From positions 62,001 to 126,000 of the forward strand of contig BMSM01000004.1 of assembly GCA_014649155.1 (NCBI GenBank): a DNA stretch of 64,000 nt, given 5' to 3'. The translations under genes were made by a program, and so were the position numbers. Below the pieces are notes generated by a model that saw only the letters and a list, made by a program, of their open reading frames with translations, did not search any database and had not been told where the DNA came from. Below are positions 1 through 8,676 of the stretch, in pieces (position 1 is the first letter of the stretch; each line of letters starts with the position of its first letter). Origin of the DNA: Streptomyces griseoviridis (GTDB lineage Bacteria; Actinomycetota; Actinomycetes; Streptomycetales; Streptomycetaceae).

Positions 1-213
1 CGCTCCGGGCACCGCGCGGGGGCACCGGGGAGCCCGCGCCGTGCCGCCCGGCGGCCGGCACGGCGGTGGTCTCCGCTCCGTACGGCGGTGAGCGGACGGC
101 CCATTCGGCAGACAATCCGCCAATCTCCTCGTCCGGCCGTGTCCTCGGCACGTGTCACGCGGTTATGCCCTGTGGGGGAGCTCCGTGTCGGAGCCAAGGA
201 AGCAGGAACAGCG

Positions 214-1242
214 ATGCGCGTGGGAAGTTTCGTGCTGGCGGCCCAGTTCCCGGGCCAGGGCCAGGGGGAGGCGCTGCACCGGGCGGTCCGTTCGGCGGAG
301 GTCGCCGAGGAGGCGGGGCTGGACGCGGTCTGGCTCGCCGAGCACCACTTCGTGCCGTACGGCACCTGTCCCTCGGCGGTGACGCTGGCCGCCCTGCTGC
401 TGGGCCGCACCCGCCGCCTGAGGGTGGGTACGGCGGTCAGTGTGCTGCCCACCGCCCACCCGGTGGCCCTCGGTGAGCAGGCCGCGCTGCTCCACCTGAC
501 CAGCGGCGGCCGGTTCTCGCTGGGCGTGGGCCGCGGCGGGCCCTGGGTCGACCTGGAGGTCTTCGGCGCGGGCCTCGCGGCGTACGAGGAGGGGTTCCCG
601 GACTCCCTGGACCTGCTGCTGCGCTGGCTGCGCGAGCCGGCGGTCGGGGCCGCAGGGGAGCGCTACCGGTTCCGCCAGGTGCCGGTCGTCCCGCGGCCCG
701 CGGAGGCGCTCACGGACGCGGCGGGGCCCGAGGTCGTCGTCGCCTGCACCTCACCGGCGAGTGTGCGCCTCGCCGCCGAGCGGGGGCTGCCGATGCTGCT
801 CGGGATGCACATCGGGGACGAGGAGAAGGCCGCGATGGTCGCCCTGTGGCAGCGGCACGCACGGGCCGCCGGACGCCCGGCCGGGGAGATCCGGGACGCC
901 GGGCACGTCTCGGCCGGGGTCTGCCAGATCGCCGACCGGCGCACCGACGCCACGGAGACGCTGACGAAGGCGATGCCGGGCTGGCTGCGGCAGGGTCTGG
1001 GCGCCCATGTCACGGTGGACGGGCGGCCCCGGCGGATGCGCGACCCGCTGGCCTACACCGAGCTGCTCTGCGGACTGCACCCGGTGGGCACCCCCCGGCT
1101 CTGCGCCGACCGGCTCACCGCGACCAGTGAGCGCACGGGCGTGACCCGCTTCGCACTGCTCACGGAGGGCTCCGGCGACCTCGCGGCCACCGAGGAGAAC
1201 GTGCGGCGGCTCGGCACCGAGGTCCTCCCCCAGCTGCGCTGA
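214..1242 (+). CDS. LLM-class flavin-dependent oxidoreductase
   Basis: Bacterial luciferase-like monooxygenase family, 342 aa, expected to use reduced flavin (FMNH2 or F420) in the cytosol; the substrate cannot be read from sequence. The N-terminus shows the family pattern: a beta strand (VGSFVLAAQFPG), then EEAGLDAVWLAEHHF, then a strand ending in RLRVGTAVSVLP and SLGVGRGG. I start at ATG 214 because AAGGAAG lies just upstream and the family pattern begins there; the frame is open back to position 88, so a longer form is formally possible. It stands alone on the plus strand, and no operon partner is visible inside the window. Confidence 0.82.
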   Translation: MRVGSFVLAAQFPGQGQGEALHRAVRSAEVAEEAGLDAVWLAEHHFVPYGTCPSAVTLAALLLGRTRRLRVGTAVSVLPTAHPVALGEQAALLHLTSGGRFSLGVGRGGPWVDLEVFGAGLAAYEEGFPDSLDLLLRWLREPAVGAAGERYRFRQVPVVPRPAEALTDAAGPEVVVACTSPASVRLAAERGLPMLLGMHIGDEEKAAMVALWQRHARAAGRPAGEIRDAGHVSAGVCQIADRRTDATETLTKAMPGWLRQGLGAHVTVDGRPRRMRDPLAYTELLCGLHPVGTPRLCADRLTATSERTGVTRFALLTEGSGDLAATEENVRRLGTEVLPQLR

Positions 1243-1319
1243 CCGGCCCCGGGAAGCTTGCCGCCCCGGCACAACCCGCACCTCCCGCGTACGGAGCGGC
1301 AAGCCGATGCTCATCGGCG

Positions 1320-1712
1320 TCAGCAGTCGCGCAGTTCGGGCGACTGGTTCAGCAACTGGTTGCGCACCGAGGTGAAACGGGCCAGCGTGTCGTCGACCGA
1401 GGGGTCCGTCGGGAAGACCGCCACCCGGTGGCAGTTCTGGAAGGCCAGCCGTACCCCGAAGTGCCGTTGCAGGGCGCCGCGTATCGCGTCACTCGCGAGC
1501 ACACGCAGCAGCTGGCCGCGTGCCTGCTCGTCCGGCGGAGGCGTCTGGTTGTCGGCGAAGGCTCCGCCGTCGACCTTCAGCTGGGCCACCAGGGAGCTGA
1601 TCATCTCCCACGCGTACGGCAGGGAGGTCCGGACGCAGTCGACGAAGTCCGCTTCGTCGACCTCGCCTCGCTCGGCCTGTTCGAGTAGGGCCGGTGAGAC
1701 GTCGAGCGACAT
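1320..1712 (-). CDS. SCO5389-family conserved protein
   Basis: Acidic 130-aa protein that I recognise as the Streptomyces SCO5389 family; function unknown. It has no signal peptide or membrane segment. The N-terminus is acidic and helical ([19 protein letters not shown]) and the C-terminal half has a conserved-looking [17 protein letters not shown] stretch. ATG at 1712 follows a clear AGAGGAG ribosome site. The gene is divergent from nucS, with about 290 bp between them, an arrangement I recall from other Streptomyces. The call rests on recollection of the family, not on a motif with known activity. Confidence 0.75.
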   Translation of the reverse strand: MSLDVSPALLEQAERGEVDEADFVDCVRTSLPYAWEMISSLVAQLKVDGGAFADNQTPPPDEQARGQLLRVLASDAIRGALQRHFGVRLAFQNCHRVAVFPTDPSVDDTLARFTSVRNQLLNQSPELRDC

Positions 1713-2003
1713 GAGTACTCCTCTCGCACCCCCGGGCAGCAGGGGTTGCCGGACAGTAAAGGGAGATCACGATGTCGGACACGCTGCGTGCACATCCCGC
1801 GACCTCCCGTTGAATACCGTAAGCACCCCGGCGGGGCGGCACCAGGAGAATGCCCGGATGCGCGGTTCGGCGTGGGCACACAATCGGCCAGTGCGCACAC
1901 CGGCGCTTATGGGACAGGTGGGACGACTCGCGCCGGTCGCGCGCGGTGCCGTCGCGGGGTGCGAATCGCGCCGGGGCGGGCGCGTCGAGTAGCGTTGCCG
2001 ACC
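1713..2003. promoter_or_regulatory. Divergent intergenic region with leaderless-type nucS promoter
   Basis: This stretch separates the divergent SCO5389-family gene and nucS. A TAnnnT-type minus-10 box (TAGCGT, 1990-1995) lies eight bases before the nucS ATG and no ribosome site precedes that ATG, so nucS is probably transcribed as a leaderless mRNA. I see no coding gene here. Confidence 0.45.
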
Positions 2004-2675
2004 ATGCGTCTCGTCATTGCCCGCTGCTCCGTGGACTACGCCGGGCGGCTCACCGCGCACCTGCCCTCGGCTCCCCGCCTGATCCTGGTCAAGGCGGACG
2101 GCAGCGTCTCCATCCACGCCGACGACCGGGCCTACAAACCCCTGAACTGGATGTCGCCGCCGTGCACCCTGAAGGAGGGCACGGGCGACGAGGCGGGCGT
2201 CTGGACCGTCGTCAACAAGGCGGGTGAGAGGCTCATCATCACGATGGAGGAGATCCTCCACGACTCCTCGCACGAGCTGGGCGTGGACCCGGGCCTGATC
2301 AAGGACGGCGTGGAAGCGCACCTCCAGGAGCTGCTCGCCGACCGCATCGAGACCCTCGGAGCGGGTTACACCCTGATCCGCCGCGAGTACCCCACGGCCA
2401 TCGGCCCGGTGGACATCCTCTGCCGGGACGCCGAGGGGAAGACGGTCGCCGTGGAGATCAAGCGGCGCGGCGAGATCGACGGCGTCGAGCAGCTCACCCG
2501 GTACCTCGAACTGCTGAACCGCGATCCCCGTCTCGCGCCGGTGCGCGGGGTGTTCGCCGCGCAGGAGATCAAGCCGCAGGCCCGGGTGCTGGCCACCGAC
2601 CGCGGCATCGGCTGCCAGGTGCTGGACTACGACGCGCTGCGCGGCATCGAGGACGACAAGCTGCGGCTGTTCTGA
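2004..2675 (+). CDS. nucS: Mismatch-specific endonuclease NucS (EndoMS)
   Basis: NucS/EndoMS acts in the non-canonical mismatch repair of Actinobacteria, which lack MutS and MutL; it cuts both strands at mismatches and works with the beta clamp. At 223 aa it has the usual length. The N-terminal beta domain starts [16 protein letters not shown]. The C-terminal RecB-like nuclease shows the GPVDILCRD and VAVEIKRRG pair, that is, the D...ExK catalytic core, followed by [12 protein letters not shown]. The sequence ends in DKLRLF, compatible with the clamp-binding tail of the family. ATG 2004 is the natural start, although the frame is open further upstream. Confidence 0.95.
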   Translation: MRLVIARCSVDYAGRLTAHLPSAPRLILVKADGSVSIHADDRAYKPLNWMSPPCTLKEGTGDEAGVWTVVNKAGERLIITMEEILHDSSHELGVDPGLIKDGVEAHLQELLADRIETLGAGYTLIRREYPTAIGPVDILCRDAEGKTVAVEIKRRGEIDGVEQLTRYLELLNRDPRLAPVRGVFAAQEIKPQARVLATDRGIGCQVLDYDALRGIEDDKLRLF

Positions 2676-2678
2676 GCA

Positions 2679-2752
2679 CGCGGTCCGCGCGGACCGCGCG
2701 GATCACACGGACGACCGGGGAGGGCGGGGGTTTCCCCGCCCTCCCCGGTCGT
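2679..2752. terminator. Bidirectional hairpin terminator between convergent genes
   Basis: A 19-bp perfect stem (2711-2729 with 2734-2752) closes a four-base GTTT loop between the convergent nucS and ATPase genes. Just before it lies a 20-bp perfect palindrome (2679-2698). There is no U-run, as is common in Streptomyces terminators. Confidence 0.75.
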
Positions 2753-2765
2753 TCCGCGTCCGGCC

Positions 2766-5393
2766 TCAGATGATCTGCGGCGATCCCGTGCCGGTGCCGC
2801 TCGCGCTGCTCCGCGGGGCGCCCGCCGAGCCGCTGGTGGTGGCGCTGGTGGTGGTCGTGGGGCCGCTGGCCGAGTCGGAGGTCTCGGGGGTGGTCTCCGG
2901 GGGCGGCTCGGACGTCTCCGGGGGCACGGATGTCTCCGGTGATTCCGAGGCCGACGGCTCGGTGGGGTCCGGCGAGGTGGGGGACGACGGCCCGGACGGC
3001 TTCGGGGAGGACGGCGGCCTGGAAGACGTCGGCGGGCGCGTCGTCGACGGGTCGTCCGAGTCCTCCGGGTCACCGGGGTCGCGGCTGCCGCTCGGCTCGT
3101 CCGAAGGCGTCCCGGAGGCCGAGGGCGTCGGATCGTCCGAGGTCCCCGGGGTGCCGTCCGGGCCGGGGTCGGTGGTGTCGGCGCCGGCGGGCTCCCCGGC
3201 GCCGCCCGCGCCGCCGTCCTCGGGGCGGTCGGCGCCCAGGCCGCCGTCGTCGACGCCCTGGCTCGCGGACGGGTTGACGCCGACCTGGTCGGCGGGGGTC
3301 TCGCCCTCGCCGTCGGAGGTGGCGCCGAGGGTGACGACCGTGCCGAGCACCGCGACCAGCAGCGCGCCCGCGCCGGCCGCGACCAGGTTGCGCCGGGCGA
3401 AGCCCGTGAGGCCGCCGCGCGCCTTGCGGGACGGGCCCGTCACCGGACGGCCCGCGGCCGGGCCGCGGTGGGTGACCAGGGTCGGCTGCTGCGGGGCCGG
3501 CTGGAGCGGCGGGAAGGGCTCGGGCACCCCGGCGGGCGGTGCCGCCGACTCCTCGTGCCGGACGTCGGGCACCTCCTCCCCCGCCGTCGTCCCGGACACG
3601 GCCACCGCCGCGGCCGGGGTCCCGCCCCCGATCGCGCCGAGGCCCGGGGTGTCCCCGGCCCGGTCGGCGACCAGGGCGAGGGCCCGGCGGCCGGCGACGG
3701 TGCCGCGCTTGTCGGCGGCGGCGCCGCGCAGCCCGATGGACGCCTCCAGCTCGGCGCGGGCCCGGTCGAGCTGGTCCTCGCAGAGCGCGAGCACGCCCAG
3801 CTCGTGGTGGAAGTAGGCCTGTTCGGCGACGTCCCCGGCGAGCCGGCCGGCCTCGCTGCCGGAGCGCAGCGCCCGCTCCCAGGCGCCCCAGTGCAGCCCG
3901 GCGGCGAACGCGGGCGCCGCCGCGCGGGCCAGCCGTACGGCGGGGTCGCCCGGGTCCGGGTCCTCGTCGCCGTCGGCGGCCGGGCCGGGCGGTGCCGCGG
4001 CCGGCGCGAGCACGGTCAGGGCGGCCAGGATCGCGTCGGCCTCGGCGCAGACGCGCTCGGGGGTGACCGAGGGGTGCCCGGCCCACCAGGCGTAGTGCCG
4101 GGCGGCCTCCAGGACCCGGCCGGCGGCGGCCTCGCCGTACCCGGCGGCCTCCAGCTGGGTCAGGACGCCGGCGGCGAGCCGGTAGCGGGAGCCGACCGGG
4201 GAGACCAGGCCGCAGGCGGCCAGCTCGCCGAGGGCGGCGTCCGCGTGGGTGTCGCCGGCCAGTGCGGGCAGGTGCGCCTGGTGCGGCACCTCGCCGCCGA
4301 GGGCGACGGCGAACTCCAGGGCGGCGCGGGCGGAGCCGCTCAGCCGGGAGGCGAGCAGCGGCGCGGGCGCGGCGGCCTCCCCGAGCGACGGCAGCGGTAC
4401 GTCGTCGACGGCGGCGGTGTCGTGCGGCGTGCCGTCCTCGGACGGGGCGTCGGTGAAGACGCCGTGCTCGTCGACGGCGTCGGCGCCGGCCCGCAGCCGG
4501 TCGCGGCGGCGCAGCAGGGCGCCGGCCTGGACGAAGCGCAGCGGCAGACCCTCGGACTCGAACCAGAGGTCGCCGGCCCAGTTGGCCTCTTCCTCGGTGA
4601 GGGGCCGGCCGGCGGCGCGCTCCAGCAGGGCGACGCCGTCGGCGCGGTCGAGTCCGGTGAGGAAGACCTCCTCGACGGCGGCGTCGGAGGACGGGGCCGG
4701 GACGTCCGGGGTGGCGGCGATCAGGAAGGCGCACTCGGGGGTCGCGGCCAGCAGGTCGTCCAGCGCGGCGCCGCCGAGCCCGGCGTCGTCCAGGATGACG
4801 ACGGCGCCGATCTCCCGGACGTGGGCGAGGAGTTCCTCGCGCGCCGGGCGGTGCCGGGGTGCCCGGTGGACGGCGTGGAAGAGGTCGTGGAGGAGGTCGT
4901 CGGCCGTGCGGTGGAAGCCGTTGAGGCGGACGACGCCGTCGGGGGCGAGGTCGGCGCAGTCCTCGGCGACGCGGTCGAGGAGGCTGGTGCGGCCGGAGCC
5001 GCCGGGGCCGGTGAGGCGGACGCTGCGGCCGCGGGCGAGGAGGCGCACGAGGCGTTCCCGTTCGTCCTGGCGGGCCAGGAGCGGCAGCGCGGGCAGCGCC
5101 GGTCCCGGCGGGACGGGCGGCCGGGCGGCGCGCTCGGTCTCGGCGCGTTCGGCGGTGGTCAGCTTCTCCGGGCGGGCGGGCCGCTCTCCCGGCGGGCAGA
5201 CCTCGATCTCGCTGCCGTCGACCGGGTTGACGGTGAGCAGGAAGTCGCCGGCGACGAGCTGGGCCGTGCGGGCCGGCGTGGCCGTCGGCTGGCCGTAGTC
5301 GGAGGTGAGGGGGTCCCGGGACGGGCGTGGGCGCGGCGCGCTGCCGTCGCCGTCATGGCCGTACTCCCGAGGTCCCCGGTTGTTCGGGTCCAT
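2766..5393 (-). CDS. Large membrane-anchored ATP/GTP-binding protein with Pro/Ser/Thr-rich tail
   Basis: Protein of 875 aa. After a charged N-terminus and the segment LVAGDFLLTVNPVDGSEIEVCPP comes a P-loop (TGPGGSGRTSLLDRV) and an AAA/STAND-like region containing AVVILDDAG as the likely Walker B. A helical, TPR-like region follows (for example EQAYFHHELGVLALCEDQLDRARAELEASIGLR). One membrane segment (LVAAGAGALLVAVLGTVVTLGA) precedes roughly 190 residues dominated by Pro, Ser, Thr, Gly, Glu and Asp, presumably outside the cell. ATG 5393 follows a G-rich ribosome site; an in-frame TTG lies six codons upstream. The family is conserved in Streptomyces at this place, but I know of no assigned function. 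Confidence 0.7.
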   Translation of the reverse strand: MDPNNRGPREYGHDGDGSAPRPRPSRDPLTSDYGQPTATPARTAQLVAGDFLLTVNPVDGSEIEVCPPGERPARPEKLTTAERAETERAARPPVPPGPALPALPLLARQDERERLVRLLARGRSVRLTGPGGSGRTSLLDRVAEDCADLAPDGVVRLNGFHRTADDLLHDLFHAVHRAPRHRPAREELLAHVREIGAVVILDDAGLGGAALDDLLAATPECAFLIAATPDVPAPSSDAAVEEVFLTGLDRADGVALLERAAGRPLTEEEANWAGDLWFESEGLPLRFVQAGALLRRRDRLRAGADAVDEHGVFTDAPSEDGTPHDTAAVDDVPLPSLGEAAAPAPLLASRLSGSARAALEFAVALGGEVPHQAHLPALAGDTHADAALGELAACGLVSPVGSRYRLAAGVLTQLEAAGYGEAAAGRVLEAARHYAWWAGHPSVTPERVCAEADAILAALTVLAPAAAPPGPAADGDEDPDPGDPAVRLARAAAPAFAAGLHWGAWERALRSGSEAGRLAGDVAEQAYFHHELGVLALCEDQLDRARAELEASIGLRGAAADKRGTVAGRRALALVADRAGDTPGLGAIGGGTPAAAVAVSGTTAGEEVPDVRHEESAAPPAGVPEPFPPLQPAPQQPTLVTHRGPAAGRPVTGPSRKARGGLTGFARRNLVAAGAGALLVAVLGTVVTLGATSDGEGETPADQVGVNPSASQGVDDGGLGADRPEDGGAGGAGEPAGADTTDPGPDGTPGTSDDPTPSASGTPSDEPSGSRDPGDPEDSDDPSTTRPPTSSRPPSSPKPSGPSSPTSPDPTEPSASESPETSVPPETSEPPPETTPETSDSASGPTTTTSATTSGSAGAPRSSASGTGTGSPQII

Positions 5394-5670
5394 AGGTTCC
5401 AAGCCCCCCAAAAGCGTCGTGTGCTTCGGTCACCGGTCGGGACCACCCTCCCGGCCTTGCCGCACACCGCGCTGTCGCTTCTGGTCCGGGCCCGCCAGTG
5501 GGTCTGAGGACAGCGGGCAGCCAGACCCTAAACCGTAGCCCAGTATCTCCGACAGTCCGGGGTGCCGGGCCGCCCGAGACGTCACAGTCTCGTGAGGATT
5601 GGGTGTGGCGCGCGGTTCGGCCGGAGCTGTCCGGGTCCCCCGCGTCCGTCTCGTCACACCCGTCCGGGGG
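5394..5670. other. Intergenic stretch upstream of the large ATPase gene
   Basis: 277 bp between the ATPase start and the STAS stop, both on the minus strand. It should hold the promoter of the ATPase gene and the end of the STAS transcript. I see no convincing gene, repeat or hairpin here. Confidence 0.3.
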
Positions 5671-5994
5671 TCACACCCGGGGCAGGGTCTCCACGCCGAT
5701 GCCGCCCTCGATCGCGAGGATGCGGTGCAGCCGGGTGGCCACCAGCAGGCGCTGCATCTGCGGCGGTACGCCGCGCAGCACGAGGCGCCGGCCGCAGCGG
5801 CCGGCCCGCCGGTGCGCTCCCATGATGACGCCGAGTCCGGTGGCGTCCCAGGAGTCCAGTTCGGACAGGTCGAGCACCAGGTCACCGGCCCCGTCGTCGA
5901 CGGCCGAGTGCAGGACCGTACGGGCGTCCGCCGCGCTGCGGACGTCGAGGCGGCCCCCGACGGCCAGCTCGGCGTGATCGCCCCTGATGTGCAT
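5671..5994 (-). CDS. STAS-domain anti-sigma factor antagonist-like protein
   Basis: 107-aa single STAS domain of the SpoIIAA/RsbV/BldG type. Such proteins bind anti-sigma kinases when unphosphorylated and so release a sigma factor. The core LVLDLSELDSWDATGLGVIM carries the phospho-acceptor region, with Thr52 in DATG where BldG-type proteins usually have Ser or Thr. ATG 5994 has a GGGGAG ribosome site; the open frame extends to 6201, but that part lacks family character. No anti-sigma kinase gene is adjacent, so the partner is unknown. Confidence 0.82.
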   Translation of the reverse strand: MHIRGDHAELAVGGRLDVRSAADARTVLHSAVDDGAGDLVLDLSELDSWDATGLGVIMGAHRRAGRCGRRLVLRGVPPQMQRLLVATRLHRILAIEGGIGVETLPRV

Positions 5995-6139
5995 ATGCGC
6001 TCCCCGTGCGTGCGTCTCGTGCTCCGCGGTGTGGTCTCGTACCGGTGGTCGGTGTGGCGGCAAGGTGACGAGGGTGATGCACCTTCTGACTGTGTGCAAC
6101 GCCCAACGGTTGCCGCCCGTGAGCCGATCGATACCTAAT

Positions 6140-7006
6140 TCACTCCGGCGAGTGAGCTTCGTACGTGTAGAAGCCCTGCCCGCTCTTGCGGCCGATGTCA
6201 CCGGCGTCCACCATTCGGCGCATCGACTCCGGCGGGGCGAACTTCTCGTCCTGCGACTCGGTGTAGATGTTGCTCGCGGCGTGGAGCAGGATGTCCACGC
6301 CGGTGAGGTCGGCGGTGGCCAGGGGGCCCATGGCGTGGCCGAAGCCCAGCTTGCAGGCGAGGTCGATGTCCTCGGCGGTGGCGACGCCCGACTCGTGGAG
6401 CTTCGCGGCCTCGACGACGAGGGCGGAGATGAGGCGGGTGGTCACGAACCCGGCGACGTCCCGGTTGACGACGATGCAGGTCTTGCCCGTCGACTCGGCG
6501 AACTCGCGGGCCCTGGCGAGGGTTTCGTCGCTCGTCTTGTACCCGCGCACCAGCTCGCACAGCGCCATCATCGGCACCGGCGAGAAGAAGTGCGTGCCGA
6601 CGACCCGCTCCGGGCGGCCGGTGACGGCGGCGATCTTGGTGATCGGGATGGCGGAGGTGTTGGAGGCGAGGATCGCCTCGTCCTTCGCCAGCCTGTCGAG
6701 GGCGCGGAAGATCTCGTGCTTGACGTCGAGCTTCTCGAAGACGGCCTCGACGATCACGTCCGCGTCGGCGACCGCGTCCAGGTCGGTGGTCGGGGTGATC
6801 CGGGCGAGGGCGGCGTCGGCGTCGTGCGCCTCCAGCTTCCCCTTGGCGACGAACTTGTCGTACGACGCCTTGATGGAGTCGGTGCCGCGCCGCAGCGCCT
6901 CGTCGGTCACGTCGCGCAGGACGACGTCCCAGCCCGCCTGGGCGGAGACCTGGGCGATTCCGGACCCCATGAGGCCGGCTCCGATGACGGCGAGCTTCCG
7001 TGCCAC
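6140..7006 (-). CDS. 3-hydroxybutyryl-CoA / 3-hydroxyacyl-CoA dehydrogenase
   Basis: Cytosolic NAD(P)-dependent dehydrogenase, 288 aa, of the type that interconverts acetoacetyl-CoA and 3-hydroxybutyryl-CoA. The Rossmann motif GAGLMGSGIAQ is at the N-terminus. SNTSAIPIT and GTHFFSPVPMM contain the catalytic Ser and His region, and the C-terminal helical domain has GFGHAMGPLATADLTGVD and ends with GRKSGQGFYTY. A GTG start at 7006 is chosen because GGGGAG precedes it at good spacing. It is probably a single-gene transcript and ends about 145 bp before the STAS gene start, both on the minus strand. Confidence 0.9.
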   Translation of the reverse strand: MARKLAVIGAGLMGSGIAQVSAQAGWDVVLRDVTDEALRRGTDSIKASYDKFVAKGKLEAHDADAALARITPTTDLDAVADADVIVEAVFEKLDVKHEIFRALDRLAKDEAILASNTSAIPITKIAAVTGRPERVVGTHFFSPVPMMALCELVRGYKTSDETLARAREFAESTGKTCIVVNRDVAGFVTTRLISALVVEAAKLHESGVATAEDIDLACKLGFGHAMGPLATADLTGVDILLHAASNIYTESQDEKFAPPESMRRMVDAGDIGRKSGQGFYTYEAHSPE

Positions 7007-7130
7007 TGTACGACTCCCCTGGATACGGGTCTTTGTGTGTCTCCGGCGGACATTAGCGGGCGCGAGGGGCCCTGTGACCGGTAAGTAACGCGCGTCACGT
7101 CTCACATGACGGACATCACACCGTGGGGGG

Positions 7131-7772
7131 TCATCCGGCGCCTCGTACGGCGTAGTTGAGGACCCGGTCGCTCAACAGGTCCTCCATCTCGTCCAGGACG
7201 AGCAGCATCTCGCGGGAGACCTCGGCGGGGGTGCCGCCCGCCAGCATGCGCCGGCCGATGCCGGCCATGACCGTCCCGTGCGCCCAGCTGAGCTGACCGG
7301 CGATCAGGTCGGGCAGGGGGTCATCGGGGCCGGCGCCGGTCTCCTCGCGCAGGGTCCGTTCGAGGTCGACGACGACCTCCTGGCCGATGGCCCACATGCG
7401 GGAGCGCAGGGCGGGCGAGTCGTGGATGACCCGCATGAAGGCGGCGTAGCCGTCCATCAGGCCGATCCGGGGGGACACCGACTCGACCTCCTCGCGCAGT
7501 TCGCGCAGGACCGCCGCGGCGGCCGACTCGCCGTCCCGCCGGCCGCGCACCCAGCGCGAGAGCCGGTCGACGACGCCCTTGGAGCGGTCGAGGAAGAGGT
7601 CCTCCTTGGCCGGGAAGTAGTTGTACACGGTGTTCACCGAGACGTCCGCCGCCTCGGCCACCTCCGCGACGGTCACGGCGTCGAAGCCGCGCTCGATGAA
7701 CAGACCCGTGGCGACATCGGAGATGTACTGCCTGGTCTGCCGCTTCTTCCGTTCCCTGAGTCCCTCGGCCAC
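7131..7772 (-). CDS. TetR-family transcriptional regulator
   Basis: 213-aa regulator. The N-terminal helix-turn-helix spans roughly residues 10-60 (RQYISDVATGLFIERGFDAV, then VAEAADVSVNTVYNYFPAKEDLF). The C-terminal half is a helical ligand and dimerisation domain. It is divergent from the DrrAB-like ABC transporter, with only about 110 bp between them, so it most likely represses that pair and itself; the ligand would be a substrate of the exporter. The intergenic segment around 7800-7870 is unusually A/T-rich for this genome, fitting promoters and an operator. Confidence 0.88.
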   Translation of the reverse strand: MAEGLRERKKRQTRQYISDVATGLFIERGFDAVTVAEVAEAADVSVNTVYNYFPAKEDLFLDRSKGVVDRLSRWVRGRRDGESAAAAVLRELREEVESVSPRIGLMDGYAAFMRVIHDSPALRSRMWAIGQEVVVDLERTLREETGAGPDDPLPDLIAGQLSWAHGTVMAGIGRRMLAGGTPAEVSREMLLVLDEMEDLLSDRVLNYAVRGAG

Positions 7773-7885
7773 ACCGCCATCCTAGCTTCGGTGGGGCCGA
7801 TGAAAATTTGGAGGCGAAGCAAAAGTTGGCGTCCTGAAAAGTTGGAGTCATTGCAAAATTGGTGAGGTTCTGTTTTTCTGGGGCC
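7773..7885. promoter_or_regulatory. Shared promoter/operator region of tetR and the ABC exporter
   Basis: This segment has an A/T-rich core (around 7800-7875) with repeated AAAATTGG/AAAGTTGG-like words (AAAATTTGGAG, AAAAGTTGGCG, AAAAGTTGGAG, AAAATTGGTG) at about 20-bp spacing. These direct repeats are good candidates for TetR binding and overlap the region where both promoters must lie. Confidence 0.45.
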
Positions 7886-8668
7886 ATGGCACTCATCAGT
7901 ACGGCCGGACTGGCCCGTACCTTCCGCACCAAGCACGGCCCGGTGGAGGCCGTGCGCGGCATCGACCTGACCGTCCGGGAGGGCGAGATCCTCGGCTTCC
8001 TCGGGCCGAACGGCGCCGGGAAGACCACCACCCTGCGGATGCTGACCACGCTGCTGGCGCCGACCGGCGGCACGGCCACGGTGGCCGGGTGCGACCTGGC
8101 CGGCGACCCGGCGGGGGTCCGTGCGGCCTGCGGGTACGTGGCGCAGTCCGGCGGCGTCGACCCGCAGATCACCGTGCGGGAGGAGCTGGTCACCCAGGGC
8201 CGGTTCTACCGCCTGGGCAAGGCGCGGGCGGCCGAGCGCGCCCGGGAACTCGCCCGCGACCTGGACCTGACCGACCTGCTCGACCGCAGGTGCGGGGCGC
8301 TCTCCGGCGGCCAGCGCAGACGGCTGGACATCGCGATGGCGCTCACCCACCGCCCCCGGGTGCTGTTCCTCGACGAGCCGACCACCGGCCTGGACCCCGG
8401 CAGCCGCGCCGGTCTGTGGGAGCTGGTGCGCCGGCTGCGCGACGAGCACGGCACGACGGTCTTCCTGACCACCCACTATCTGGACGAGGCGGACGCGCTC
8501 GCGGACCGCCTGGTGATCGTCGACCGGGGCGTGGTGGCCGCCGAGGGCACCCCGGGCGCGCTGAAGCTGGCGCACTGCGGCTCGATCGACGCCAGCCTCC
8601 AGGACACGTTCCTCGCCATCACCGGCCGCGGCCCCTCCCCGGCCGAGTCCGCCCCCGTCGCCGTATAG
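7886..8668 (+). CDS. DrrA-like ABC transporter ATP-binding protein
   Basis: ATPase subunit of an ABC-2 exporter, 260 aa. The Walker A motif is GPNGAGKTT, the signature is LSGGQRRRLD, Walker B is VLFLDEPTTGLD, and the H-loop is in FLTTHYLDEADALADR. The sequence most resembles daunorubicin-resistance DrrA-type proteins, which export drugs or lipids. ATG 7886 is preferred to the upstream GTG at 7859 because the conserved domain starts right after it. The stop lies eight bases before the permease start, so the two are one operon, probably controlled by the divergent TetR. Confidence 0.92.
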   Translation: MALISTAGLARTFRTKHGPVEAVRGIDLTVREGEILGFLGPNGAGKTTTLRMLTTLLAPTGGTATVAGCDLAGDPAGVRAACGYVAQSGGVDPQITVREELVTQGRFYRLGKARAAERARELARDLDLTDLLDRRCGALSGGQRRRLDIAMALTHRPRVLFLDEPTTGLDPGSRAGLWELVRRLRDEHGTTVFLTTHYLDEADALADRLVIVDRGVVAAEGTPGALKLAHCGSIDASLQDTFLAITGRGPSPAESAPVAV

Positions 8669-8676
8669 GACCCCGC

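Noticed and set aside
3468..5507. 679-codon open frame on the plus strand
   Set aside because: Antisense to the large ATPase; Gly/Arg/Val-rich composition typical of a shadow frame in high-GC DNA.
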